NCBI GenBank assembly: GCA_030340625.1
Contig: JAOPHQ010004277.1
Span: forward strand, 242,442 to 306,441
Direction: 5' to 3'
DNA: 64,000 bases
Origin: Merluccius polli
Lineage: Eukaryota > Chordata > Actinopteri > Gadiformes > Merlucciidae
Position numbers and translations under genes: made by a program. Of this stretch, positions 56,083-64,000 are shown in pieces; the first letter of the stretch is position 1; every line of letters starts with the position of its first letter. The notes beneath the pieces were generated by a model, which was not told where the DNA came from, ran no database searches, and was given only the letters and a program-made list of their open reading frames with translations.

Positions 56083-56290
56083 CAATAGACTAGGTTCATC
56101 CCAGACCAGTTCACGTGGTCACTGGCTCTGTTTCTTTTCAGGGCAACACCCTGAAAATCTAAATTATATTGGGGGCACTGAATATCAAAGGTTTATTTTT
56201 TTAGAGTTACCCCATCTGTGATTCTCTGTATGTCTCCACACTTATTAGATTCATATAGCATAATGGCAAGACAATAATTATGTATTATCA

Positions 56291-56653
56291 TTAAATGTAA
56301 AGGTACATTTCTCCCACATGTCCACAAACAGCCGTACAGACATCTTGTACCTGTCTTACCGAATGTTGAATATTTGTACAATTTCTTTTTAGAAACGCAT
56401 CAATTGATTCAGAAAAATGCCTGTAGGTATGTTGATTACCAAAACTGTCAAAGAATGACCCCACGCCCCCCTTGTCAATGTATACAGACAACCAGTGTTG
56501 CCCACTTCTGTAAGAGGGGTCTGTGTTTATCACTAGCGCTACAGGTTTTACTTTAATAGGCCGTTTAGGTAGCTGATCACAGGCAAATACCCCTAAAAAG
56601 AGGCTTCTTTTAAGCAATTTATCAAGGATTTCTGTGAGTTCTATCGTATTCAT
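56291..56653 (-). CDS. Adenain-like cysteine protease, C-terminus cut
   Basis: ATG at 56653 opens 120 codons. The catalytic His is in GQHWLSVYI, the acidic residue in FFDSFG, and Gln and Cys in RQVQDVCTAVCGH, in the order expected for adenain/Ulp1-like virion proteases. It would process the core and capsid proteins. The final residues after CGH come from sequence that also occurs near 29640, so the natural C-terminus is lost. The start lies 22 bp inside the end of the capsid gene region. Confidence 0.75.
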   Translation of the reverse strand: MNTIELTEILDKLLKRSLFLGVFACDQLPKRPIKVKPVALVINTDPSYRSGQHWLSVYIDKGGVGSFFDSFGNQHTYRHFSESIDAFLKRNCTNIQHSVRQVQDVCTAVCGHVGEMYLYI

Positions 56654-56674
56654 GTTGGGGCATTCTATTAACGA

Positions 56675-57185
56675 TTAGAAGGAGTCTGTCAGGACATGTC
56701 TGCGTGCAGAGATTTCCAAAATGGACGAGTATGAAGAGTAACATACCAGATTTATTGTCCGTTGTAGGGGGTTTCTAAAACGGACCTCTAGTCTCACGTT
56801 ACCGTTTTTTAAAAGGGTACATGATTACCACACTCTTCATCAGGAGACAAGTTAAAACAAAACAAACTATAGCCTTTACAAAATTCTTTACGGTTTATGG
56901 CTAAAGCATGATTTTTTAGATATTTTCCTGTAGCAGAATACAACTGATGATATTCTCTAATGGCGTGACCCCTAACAAAATCAGGTTGAAACGGTTTTGA
57001 GGGGTATGATTGTCCTCGCTACTCACTGAAATAAAAAAATCTAACGGTGCAGAATCCGAGATGGCTGTAAGCGGTTGTATTTCCACATAGGAACTTTTTT
57101 CAATACTTGTCTGTGTTAAAGGTACCAGAAACAGATCCAGCTCCGATTTCACACATTCTTTTGACATGTCATGTAACAAGGTCAT
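56675..57185 (-). pseudogene. Polinton major capsid protein with the middle deleted
   Basis: ATG at 57185. The first ~50 residues, including SELDLFLVPLTQTSIE, match the N-terminus of Polinton double-jelly-roll capsids (often labelled F54H12.2-like). After about 57010 the reading moves to another frame, where GHAIREYHQLYSATGKYLK and a LEVRFRNPL block match the C-terminal part, ending TAA at 56677-56675. Roughly 300 central residues are missing. There is a further stop or shift near 56810. It cannot form a capsid. Confidence 0.75.
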
Positions 57186-57190
57186 TCTTG

Positions 57191-57643
57191 CTAGAATATA
57201 TCCTTAGCTCTCGTCTTTCTACGTTTAGTAGGCTTCCTTCGCTTTGCCTGTGTCTTTCTCAGGCCCTTGGTGACATGCTTCTTATTTAAAACTCTGCGAC
57301 ACTTTTTGGGTCGGGAACTCCCCCTTTGTCCAGGAGGTCTTTTTATTGGATAGCGGGCCATAGCCAATATACCTGACCCCTTTTGCTGTCTGCTACTGTG
57401 GTCCACAACTCTGGTAATAACGTCTGAAACAATGTTTTTAGCAGCCGTTTTCAGATGCGGTGCAGCGACCGTAAATCCTTTCTTGAGCAAAGGAAAGGCT
57501 AGTCTAAACAATCCACGGAAAATACCCCCAAGACCCGCCCCATATTGTGAACTGAGACCACTGTACCCCGGTAAATCACCACCAGCCTGAGCCGTGTAGT
57601 ATGCTGTGTATTTGTCCATGTCGTTGACGTACGGTTGATGCAT
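57191..57643 (-). CDS. Basic virion core protein (adenovirus pVI/pX-like)
   Basis: ATG at 57643, 150 codons, intact, starting 5 bp upstream of the capsid gene. The N-terminal third contains QYGAGLGGIFRGLFR, a Gly-rich amphipathic segment that also looks like a site for adenain-type proteases. The middle is hydrophobic (PLLKKGFTVAAPHLKTAAKN). The C-terminal third is strongly basic (Arg/Lys about 45%). In Polintons and adintoviruses this position holds the DNA-binding, membrane-active core protein. Confidence 0.65.
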   Translation of the reverse strand: MHQPYVNDMDKYTAYYTAQAGGDLPGYSGLSSQYGAGLGGIFRGLFRLAFPLLKKGFTVAAPHLKTAAKNIVSDVITRVVDHSSRQQKGSGILAMARYPIKRPPGQRGSSRPKKCRRVLNKKHVTKGLRKTQAKRRKPTKRRKTRAKDIF

Positions 57644-57841
57644 GATGGGTCCTAGCTCACAAATGGTGTTTGACTGGCCTAAAGTGTAGTTTTATTATTG
57701 TTTTTTCCGTATGTGAAAGGTATGGAGCTGTTCTGGTCCGACTTGAGTGATATCTCGATGCTGTCGATGTGCGTCTTACAGAGTCTGTGATAGTGTGGTT
57801 TGTCGTACGTCCTTGTCATTATTCGATTGTTTGCTCCAGCA

Positions 57842-58427
57842 CTATGGACGATTCTTAAAAGGGGTACGTAGCTGTCCCCCTACAGATTGATATTCGACAA
57901 TGTCGGTATAGACAAAAATATTGTACAAACCCACTTCTACATCTGCAGGATTCGGTGCAGTGTGAAGCTCTATCGGTATTTCTTCACCGTCTACGGTTTC
58001 AAATACTTCTCCGGGTATGAACCCCAGCATTTGAGCAAGTTTTCCTCGAAATGTTAACGCTATATAGCTTATCGGTGAAACAGACACTCTATTTGAGATG
58101 GCATTATACTGAAACGCGATGCGATCCATACCACGGTCAGATAAGCTTTTATTTATCTCTGCTGCATGGACGAGTAGAATCCATGTGGAACTGTTAGATA
58201 GTATCTCCTGTTTGTTTTTTTTGTCAAACACAACAAATTCTGCATCTTTTAGTGAAAAGCTTGTCCATGTTTTAGGATACTGTATTTCTATTAAACCTAC
58301 TTCATAAGGTCCATTAAACTGTAAAGCCCGAGGCAGCTTGGTCCTAAAATTTGCTATGGTGTTGTCGGGGTAGAAGGATGTTGAAGAATTGCTAGGCAAT
58401 GGTTACGTAAAACCCCTCTCCGTCCAT
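57842..58427 (-). pseudogene. Polinton minor-capsid-like protein, one early indel
   Basis: The main frame (58399-57842, 185 codons) starts at LPSNSSTSFYPDN and contains EVGLIEIQYPKTW, motifs I associate with the N-terminal part of the second (penton-type) capsid protein of Polintons. The natural ATG appears to be at 58427, joined to the main frame by a one-base shift near 58400. The rest is open. It lies 24 bp after the integrase stop. The 198 bp before the core gene is non-coding. Confidence 0.6.
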
Positions 58428-58450
58428 GTATACAACTTGTCGGCACCTCG

Positions 58451-59524
58451 TTACGACAATTGAATGATTTGCCTCTCCAAAATCCATGAGTTAAATTTGT
58501 CAGGCCATCCAACCCATTTGACGAACACCATATTCTTCCCCCGTCTTTTCTGTCTAGATAAGATCTTTTCTATTTTGAAAGTCTGACTTTCATCGATAAT
58601 AATTTTTTGTAGCTCTGATCCATAAAATGTCCCCTCTAATATCTCTCCATCATAATCCTTTAAAGTATAAACTGGGGGTCTTCGCGGTATACATTCCGTC
58701 ACAGTAAAATAGTTGTCTGTATAATTCTGTTCGTAACCTTTTTTAAAAGAACCTCTCATTTTCGATATTCTCACTGTGTCACCGGGGTTGTATTTAAAGT
58801 CAACCAAATCTTTGGGTTTTTTTGGGTATAGATTGTTAAAAACTGCTCGTTTTCTTTTTTTACCTCAGACGGGGTCATTTTAATGCTACGGTGATAGCTG
58901 TGATTGTACGAACTGACCAAGTCCTGCAGAATGTCGACATAACGTCTGGAGTTGTTTGCTGTTAAATATCTCCACATTTTGGTTTTCAGAGTCCTGTTAA
59001 AACGCTCGACAATACATGCTTTAGTCTCGTTGGTTGTGGTAAAATGCCTCATTTTATATTCTTTGATTAATGCGTTAAATTCCCTGTTTAAGAATTCCGT
59101 CCCTTTATCCGTCTGTAATTTCCGAGGTTTTCTGCCCTCATCTAGAATATCTTTAAACGCCTCTGTAACACATCTGCCGCTTTTGTTTTTCAGACAACGC
59201 ACCCATGCATATTTTGAAAATATATCGATGCACGTTAATAAATAACGTACCCCATCGTTTTCTGAGGAATAAGCAGACATGTCCACTAGATCTGCCTGGA
59301 ACTGCCAATCTATTTTGTTTACTAAAAATCCTATTTCTCTTAAAATGTATGGGTGCCATTTTGTGAAGAGTGTAAACATCTTGTTTTAAAAGCCAATTTT
59401 CTATATCAGAATCAGCGCAACGAACACCTGTATTTTCAAACACAGCCTGTTTAAGTCTTTGAATACTGCCGTATCCTCCTGCGTTCTTTGGGTCATAGTA
59501 TATCTTTTTCAAAACTTTCTCCAT
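58451..59524 (-). pseudogene. Polinton integrase with C-terminal chromodomain, two frameshifts
   Basis: ATG at 59524. The N-terminal part has YYDPKNAGGYGSIQRLKQAV and QDVYTLHK. The core has D in FQADLVDMS, D in LQTDKGTEF and E in IVERFNRTLK. Then comes an SH3-like part with YNPGDTVRISK, and a chromodomain, FKIEKILSRQKRRGKNMVFV followed by KWVGWPDKFNSWI, at the end. Breaks lie in a T-run near 59330 and an A/C-run near 58825. Chromodomains direct integration to marked chromatin in other integrases. All catalytic residues survive. Confidence 0.88.
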
Positions 59525-59623
59525 CGCTGTCGTCGTAAGAATGAACACTCAATGTCTACGTTTTAGAGGTTTTATTTCTGGCACATTGGTCAGGGGTTTT
59601 CATGTAAAACAATCATACATATT

Positions 59624-59839
59624 TTAAGACGAAGCGTATTTTAAAAACTCAAAACAGGCGTCAGGATTTTTACAAAGGAGTAATGTCACGATATCACACA
59701 TAACATTTTTTACATGCACATACTGTTTCCTGTTTAACATTGCAGCACATAAATCTACGCTATAGGCACAGAATGCGGCTACATGACCGCTGTGAAATTC
59801 GTCATTGTTTAAAGGAAAACATTTATAAAACGTTAGCAA
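59624..59839 (-). CDS. Unknown 71-codon frame in the Polinton block
   Basis: A small Cys-rich (seven Cys) frame with no motif I recognise, starting with MLTFYKC (first codon uncertain). It sits between the 243-codon frame and integrase with its own flanking gaps. It may be a remnant of a larger gene. Confidence 0.3.
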   Translation of the reverse strand: MLTFYKCFPLNNDEFHSGHVAAFCAYSVDLCAAMLNRKQYVHVKNVMCDIVTLLLCKNPDACFEFLKYASS

Positions 59840-60108
59840 GAATAGATTTTATGTCGACATCATTATCGCATGAAGTCAGTTTGGTTTAAATCATTAACAA
59901 GAATGTATTTCACATCTACATATTTGACTGCAGTTGCATGCACCTTTGAATACCAGTCATCTGCCTGTCGTCTATACATCCTTTTTGTATTTTAAATTCT
60001 GGGGACCTTTACAAACTTTATCAACATGTATCACACAACAAGGTATCAATTTGTACATAGTGTACTGTATCTTCACATAGTTTATCACACTAGAGACAAT
60101 ACCCATTT

Positions 60109-60840
60109 TCAAGAATGTTTTCCACTCCAAATCTTCAGAGATTCTTGAACCACAGTATTCAGTTTCTTGTCCCCGCTTGTTAACTCTTTCAGCTTTTTAC
60201 TGAGAAACGGTGACAGTAGCCACTTCAACAAAACAGATTCCGCAATGTCTTGTGTGTTAGGCGCTGGCAGCCCGAGACGATATAATACAAATGATTGCGC
60301 AGTTGCATAATTATCGTTAATAATCTCCCTTTTAATTTCCTCCACATGACCTTCAAGACAAAGTGAGGGGAGTATGTCAAAGCGTGAACGACAATGTTCT
60401 TTGTACATATCATCCAGATATAAACAATATACACAGTCTCTTACAGCGTTTTTCTGAAAAAATGCATGTAGATAATACCCTATTATTACTACTGTAACAT
60501 CGTAAACGGTGGGATCGCGCTCCTCAGGGGCGGTTTTATAGTAGTCCAGTCCAAGACCCGCCCCATATTTTACTTGATTACTCACGTCTTCAGAGAAGCC
60601 CTCTTCGGGGTTAAGAAATTCCGTGTCGGTTTCATAGTCGTCCAGTTCAGGTTGTGGTTGATTACTCACGTTTTCAGAGAAGCATTCTTCGGGAGCAAGA
60701 AATGTTAGGTTTCTTTTACCCAACTCAATACCCAGCTCGTCCACCCATGAGTGATCATTGCGTTGATTTGTATTACAATTAGGCACCTCCGCGTCAGCCG
60801 ACACATTACCTGTACAAACATATATGCCATGCATTATCAT
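60109..60840 (-). CDS. Unknown 243-codon Polinton protein
   Basis: ATG at 60840, open to 60109. The N-terminal half has a two-fold repeat of the type PEECFSENVSNQ / PEEGFSEDVSNQ, each followed by an acidic Asp-Tyr stretch, and a KYGAGLGLDYYK segment that shares YGAGLG with the core protein. The C-terminal half is helical-looking, with hydrophobic VYDVTVVIIGYYLHAFF and a Cys pair, DCVYC. I do not recognise it. An intact frame next to broken genes hints at coding constraint or a recent insertion. Confidence 0.6.
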   Translation of the reverse strand: MIMHGIYVCTGNVSADAEVPNCNTNQRNDHSWVDELGIELGKRNLTFLAPEECFSENVSNQPQPELDDYETDTEFLNPEEGFSEDVSNQVKYGAGLGLDYYKTAPEERDPTVYDVTVVIIGYYLHAFFQKNAVRDCVYCLYLDDMYKEHCRSRFDILPSLCLEGHVEEIKREIINDNYATAQSFVLYRLGLPAPNTQDIAESVLLKWLLSPFLSKKLKELTSGDKKLNTVVQESLKIWSGKHS

Positions 60841-60881
60841 CACAATACACTAGCATGTCTATATTCTTCACAATGTTTATA

Positions 60882-61586
60882 TCAAGGGGTGGCAATCATT
60901 TCTTTATCATCACCAGAATCGTCATTAAAAATCTTTGTTTTGAGGTCATCATAGGTCTTGAACACTTTATACCATCTGAACAAAGTATCGATCCGTTCAA
61001 AAATGTCTAACGCTTTCCCCCATTCGCTCCACTGCACGAGAAATCCATTGGTAAACCATGTTTCCCATTCTTTAGTCGTAAGGGGGCAGAGCTTGCCTTC
61101 ATGCAGAGTACCCTTTCGGGCCTCATGAATAACAGTGCTGTCCAGACATTGTCTGAAAAATATGTATGATTCGGGATCGTAGACCGCCATGTCTGTCTCC
61201 ACACGATAGACCTCCCCACATATTGATCCATTCCATTGAACAGCATACACTCCTTTCGAGTTGTTCAACTCTTTACAAATGTTGTTTCTGAAATAAGCCC
61301 CGTCTTCGGCATGAAATCGAATGTGCGGTGTTACTCCTTGCAGGAACATTTCATCAGCTTCTCTTATGTAGAGGTAAACAGCCCCTTGTTCGAACAAATA
61401 CCCCGAAACCCTACAGTCTGGTACATCCCACTCGTACAAAGGGGTCCACGCTTTCTGATCCAAAAATCGTGCTACATGCATAGGCGCTGATCTTTTCCTA
61501 TTAGGCACCATGAGCAGTTGAGCGTCGTCAATATTTATGCGACGTTTTGGAGTAGAGACATCAAAATGGGTACCTGTATTAGCCAT
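60882..61586 (-). CDS. Unknown 234-codon Polinton protein
   Basis: ATG at 61586, fully open. Aromatic-rich and mixed alpha/beta in look, with a basic patch near the start (PKRRINIDD, PNRKRSAP) and an acidic tail (NDDSGDDKEM). There is no membrane segment. Its start overlaps the preceding small frame by 8 bp, so the two are probably on one transcript. No family is recognised. Confidence 0.65.
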   Translation of the reverse strand: MANTGTHFDVSTPKRRINIDDAQLLMVPNRKRSAPMHVARFLDQKAWTPLYEWDVPDCRVSGYLFEQGAVYLYIREADEMFLQGVTPHIRFHAEDGAYFRNNICKELNNSKGVYAVQWNGSICGEVYRVETDMAVYDPESYIFFRQCLDSTVIHEARKGTLHEGKLCPLTTKEWETWFTNGFLVQWSEWGKALDIFERIDTLFRWYKVFKTYDDLKTKIFNDDSGDDKEMIATP

Positions 61587-61779
61587 GTGTAGATGGAATT
61601 CTTCTTGCGTATCCTCCCAACTTTTTCAAGACCTTGATTTGTGCATCTGTCCAGGCCGGTATTTCGGAATGTTCTTTAGCCTCTGGACGCTTGTCACAAA
61701 CAGGATACCGTTGTAACGGAGTCTGGCCACCTATGAAATGCGTTCTTTTTCTTGAATTATTGTCAGATTCGGAGTCCAT
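61579..61779 (-). CDS. Unknown 66-codon frame at the head of the Polinton block
   Basis: ATG at 61779: charged, starting MDSESDNNSRKRTHF and ending with ARRIPSTHG. It overlaps the 234-codon gene start by 8 bp and follows a TATA box by ~60 bp. Confidence 0.45.
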   Translation of the reverse strand: MDSESDNNSRKRTHFIGGQTPLQRYPVCDKRPEAKEHSEIPAWTDAQIKVLKKLGGYARRIPSTHG

Positions 61780-61839
61780 GAAAGTTTCTAGCAACACGCA
61801 GTGATGCCAAGTCAGTTCCGAACTGGCCGTTACACCCGG

Positions 61840-61900
61840 TTTATATAGGAATCGACACTTTCACACGTCATTTATGGGGAGGTAACCTTCCTATATAGGA
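61840..61900 (-). promoter_or_regulatory. TATA-type promoter of the Polinton late block
   Basis: TATATAAA (minus strand) at 61847-61840 lies about 60 bp before ATG 61779. A second CCTATATAGG word is at 61890-61899. Confidence 0.5.
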
Positions 61901-62799
61901 CTTCCCCCCATTCACACCACTTTAAAGTTTTAAAATCCGGCATACCAAAATGCCAGCTGTTTTACGACCCCCTATTTCCCCTCGTTTTGATCCTATGTAC
62001 GTCACACCACTCGGACACTCCTTTTAAGTTTTAAAATCCTGAGAAATAGACACCCTGACTTGTTGTTAGTTCTTGCGGATACAGGATACGATAGCAATAA
62101 TATGTTAAACACCATCACCACAAGCACACACACACACACACACACACCCACGCACCCAACACATTTTAGATCAATATGATAAAAATGATGATCCCACAAC
62201 CCACCACACACACACCCACCCACGCACCCAACACATTTTGATTAAAATGATGATCCCACAACGCACCCCACCCACGCACACACACCCACACACACCCAAC
62301 ACATTTTGATTAAAATGATGATCCCGCGCATACGCCTTGATTGCCGCAATTAACATTGCGGCAGCCTGGCGGCACCGGGCTAGTTGTCTGGGGTGGGTTG
62401 GGGGTTGGGGGTTAGGGTTGGGGTTAACGCACGTGCCCACACGTACGCCCCATGCAGATTTGCATGGCGTTTGATGTCTGCAGAAAAAATAAAAATAAAA
62501 ATAAATCCCACGCATACGCTTTGATTGCCGCAATTAACATTTGCGACAGCCTGGCGGTGCCGGGCTAGTTGTCTGGGGTGGGTTGGGGGTAGGGGGGTTA
62601 GGGTTGGGGTTAACGCACGTGCCCACACGTACGCCCCATGCAGATTTGCATGGCGTTTGATGTCTGCAGAAAAAAACAAAAACAATTATGACCCGCGCGC
62701 TTAACACCCCGCCCACACGCAAGCGCGTGCGCGTGCAAAAAAGTGTATCTTATATACTACTACCATACCTTTATACTGCACGTCCACTCAATGAGTGTC
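61901..62799. repeat. Minisatellites and G-rich direct repeats
   Basis: From 62110 to 62330 three ~60-75-bp units share CACCCAACACATTTT and AAAATGATGATCCC with CA runs between. From 62327 to 62680 a ~190-bp unit occurs twice: GATTGCCGCAATTAACAT, GGGCTAGTTGTCTGGGGTGG, a GGGTTAGGGTTGGGGTTAAC run, CACGTGCCCACACGTACG and CATGCAGATTTGCATG. The G-run resembles telomere repeats. No gene is supported. Confidence 0.8.
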
Positions 62800-62814
62800 T
62801 AGCATCTAATGTCT

Positions 62815-63045
62815 AGTGGTGGAAAGATGAACTTCACTATCCTCCAGAGCTTTCTCTACTTCATCAAACTCTTCCATGTTTGTCAGAGGCAGCTTAATGG
62901 GGAAGTCAAAGAGAGTGGAGGTAGGCCACCATTGGCTCAAGCTCCCACCAATCATGGCCCTCAGCTCCATCACTTCATGCTATAGTTCTCTCACAGTCTG
63001 CTTTATCTCCTTCATTTCCTCCAGAAGCTGTGTTAACATGGCTGT
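62815..63045 (-). pseudogene. DUF4806-like exon fragment
   Basis: The minus strand reads a coiled-coil start (MTAMLTQLLEEMKEIKQTV), an in-frame TAG, then LFDFPIKLPLTNMEEFDEVE, the pattern of the DUF4806 domain found in dispersed animal genes and transposons. Only one exon is seen. Confidence 0.45.
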
Positions 63046-63099
63046 CATTTACCTATTACAAATGCCTTGGATAAACAGTGCTGGATAGCATTCTTTTCC

Positions 63100-64000
63100 A
63101 CTTTTGTGAATGTAAATGTACTTATACATACTATACAGCCCTTTACAACAATCCTTTCGGTGTACCAAAGTGCTTTACAGCAGGTAATAAATAAAGAGAA
63201 GAATAAGTAAAAACAATTAAAAACAATGAAAGAACAGTGAAAAACAATAAAATACAACAAAATAATAATATTAAGATATAAGATAAAAGTGTTATCATAC
63301 TACCGTGTATTAAAAGCCATCCTAAATAAGTAGGTTTTTAGCCTAGATTTGAAGAGGCCCAGGTCAGAAATAAGATGCATCTCGGCGGGGAGCTTATTCC
63401 AGAGCCTGGGGGCAGCGACGGAAAAGGCTCGGTCACCCCAGTATTTGTATTTTGACCTGGGCACTTCCAGCAAAAGTTGATTTGTTGACCTCAGAGCTCT
63501 ACCAGGATTACAGTTCAGATAAATACGATGGGGTGAGGCCATTAAGAGCTTTAAAAACAAACATTAAAAGTTTAAAATGTTGCGTTCTTTGAGGAAGAAG
63601 GCCGCCGACACACGATCGCTTTTAACTCACTTTATTTGTTATAGGTTTTGGTCTATTATCTATGAAGCAAAAGGAGAGGAATTGTATACTTCACGCGTGG
63701 AGCGACTCTTTGCTGGATATCTGATAGATACGCTGCCTGTAGAGTTTCTGCCCTCTCCTGCTTGTGTGCGCTCGATAGTACTTTGGCAGGCGTGGCCTCT
63801 ATGACGTGTAATATGCTTTGATTGGCTAGTGTTGAGCGCCTGCCTCCTAGTGTATTATGTGTGCTGCCATCTTGTGGCTATGTGAGGATATTACAGCCTG
63901 TTGTTGTATGTGCTGTTATTCATCACAAAAATCAATTCTATAAAGGACAGGAAGCCAATGAAGGGAGTTAAGAACAGGAGTGATGTCTTTTGTCTTCAAA
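63100..64000 (-). mobile_element. L2-type LINE 3' part, split by an LTR-like insert
   Basis: On the minus strand 63560-63300 encodes the end of ORF2, with GDRAFSVAAPRLWNKLP and LKTYLF, followed by a 3' untranslated tail containing AAAGCACTTTGGTACACCG near 63160. The upstream coding continues at 64000-63928, where a HWLPVLYRIDF-type stretch is readable. The two parts are separated by 63578-63927. Confidence 0.75.
63578..63927. mobile_element. 350-bp LTR-like insert in the L2
   Basis: Starts TGTTGCGTTC and ends ATTCATCACA, with AAAA on both sides (63574-63577 and 63928-63931). Removing it restores a continuous L2 sequence. TG...CA ends and a 4-bp duplication suggest a small solo LTR. The duplication is low-complexity, so this is moderate evidence. 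Confidence 0.5.

Larger units (their letters stand above)
56291..61900 (-). mobile_element. Polinton/adintovirus-like element, virion and integration half
   Basis: All genes run on the minus strand. From the right: a 66-codon frame, 234- and 243-codon frames of unknown function, a 71-codon frame, integrase with chromodomain, minor-capsid-like, basic core, major capsid (gutted) and adenain-like protease. This combination of retrovirus-like integrase, capsid proteins and adenoviral-type protease defines Polintons/Mavericks. No type-B DNA polymerase, packaging ATPase or terminal repeat is visible. The left edge is cut at about 56335, where non-Polinton sequence shared with 28.7 kb begins. Confidence 0.88.

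Noticed and set aside
62327..62680. CRISPR-like or telomere array
   Set aside because: Only two long units with no spacers. The G-run is short and imperfect.

Overview
The window looks like repeat-rich nuclear DNA of a ray-finned fish, probably a teleost. That rests on the mix of element families: a gamma-type endogenous retrovirus (ERV), an I-clade-like LINE with RNase H, L2-type LINE tails, PIF/Harbinger, several hAT elements, paired TTAA-flanked elements, Ty3/gypsy and a Polinton/Maverick virion block. Almost every gene seen belongs to a mobile or viral element. The only host-like gene is a broken multi-exon C2H2 zinc-finger copy. No species call is possible from the sequence alone.

Layout, left to right. 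At 1-2.9 kb there is AT-rich DNA with a hAT-like MITE. At 2.94-17.49 kb lies a complete provirus: two near-identical 676-bp LTRs, a GTAC target duplication, a tRNA-Trp-type primer site, a very long repeat-filled leader, gag, pol reached through a UAG codon in the same frame, and an intact env. From 17.5 to 25.7 kb there is an L2 tail, a PIF/Harbinger element with divergent Myb-like and transposase genes, a dead PIN-like gene split by a hAT element (CTAGGTAG duplication), and a 1.27-kb hAT-like MITE. From 25.7 to 34.7 kb the order is unassigned DNA, a tRNA-headed SINE with a solo LTR inside it, antisense retroviral integrase remnants, and a BED-finger hAT element.

At 34.7-47.3 kb two copies of one ~900-bp TTAA-flanked element stand in opposite orientation about 620 bp apart. 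The left copy was split by a full-length 5.1-kb LINE and the right copy by a Ty3/gypsy element with an uninterrupted 1381-codon gag-pol frame but a mostly deleted 5' LTR. A candidate promoter exon lies between them, and a zinc-finger pseudogene follows at 47.8-49.5 kb. The 49.5-56 kb part holds a MITE, a 150-bp tandem repeat, a retroviral RNase H remnant, and an antisense LTR with its primer site.

At 56.3-61.9 kb, all on the minus strand, is the virion/integration half of a Polinton/adintovirus-like element: a chromodomain integrase, a minor-capsid-like protein, a basic core protein, a major capsid protein with its middle deleted, an adenain-like protease, and three unrecognised reading frames, two of them over 230 codons and intact. 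No polymerase B or packaging ATPase is visible. The window closes with G-rich direct repeats, a DUF4806-like fragment and an L2 fragment split by a 350-bp LTR-like insert.

The observations I would follow first are: a candidate 2H-phosphoesterase-like segment between protease and RT in the ERV Pol; three YPxL late-domain motifs at exactly 36-nt spacing in Gag; a Cys-rich frame and eight ~59-bp repeats in the ERV leader; the twin inverted elements each hit by a different retroelement; and the two unknown Polinton frames, one of which shares a YGAGLG peptide with the core protein.
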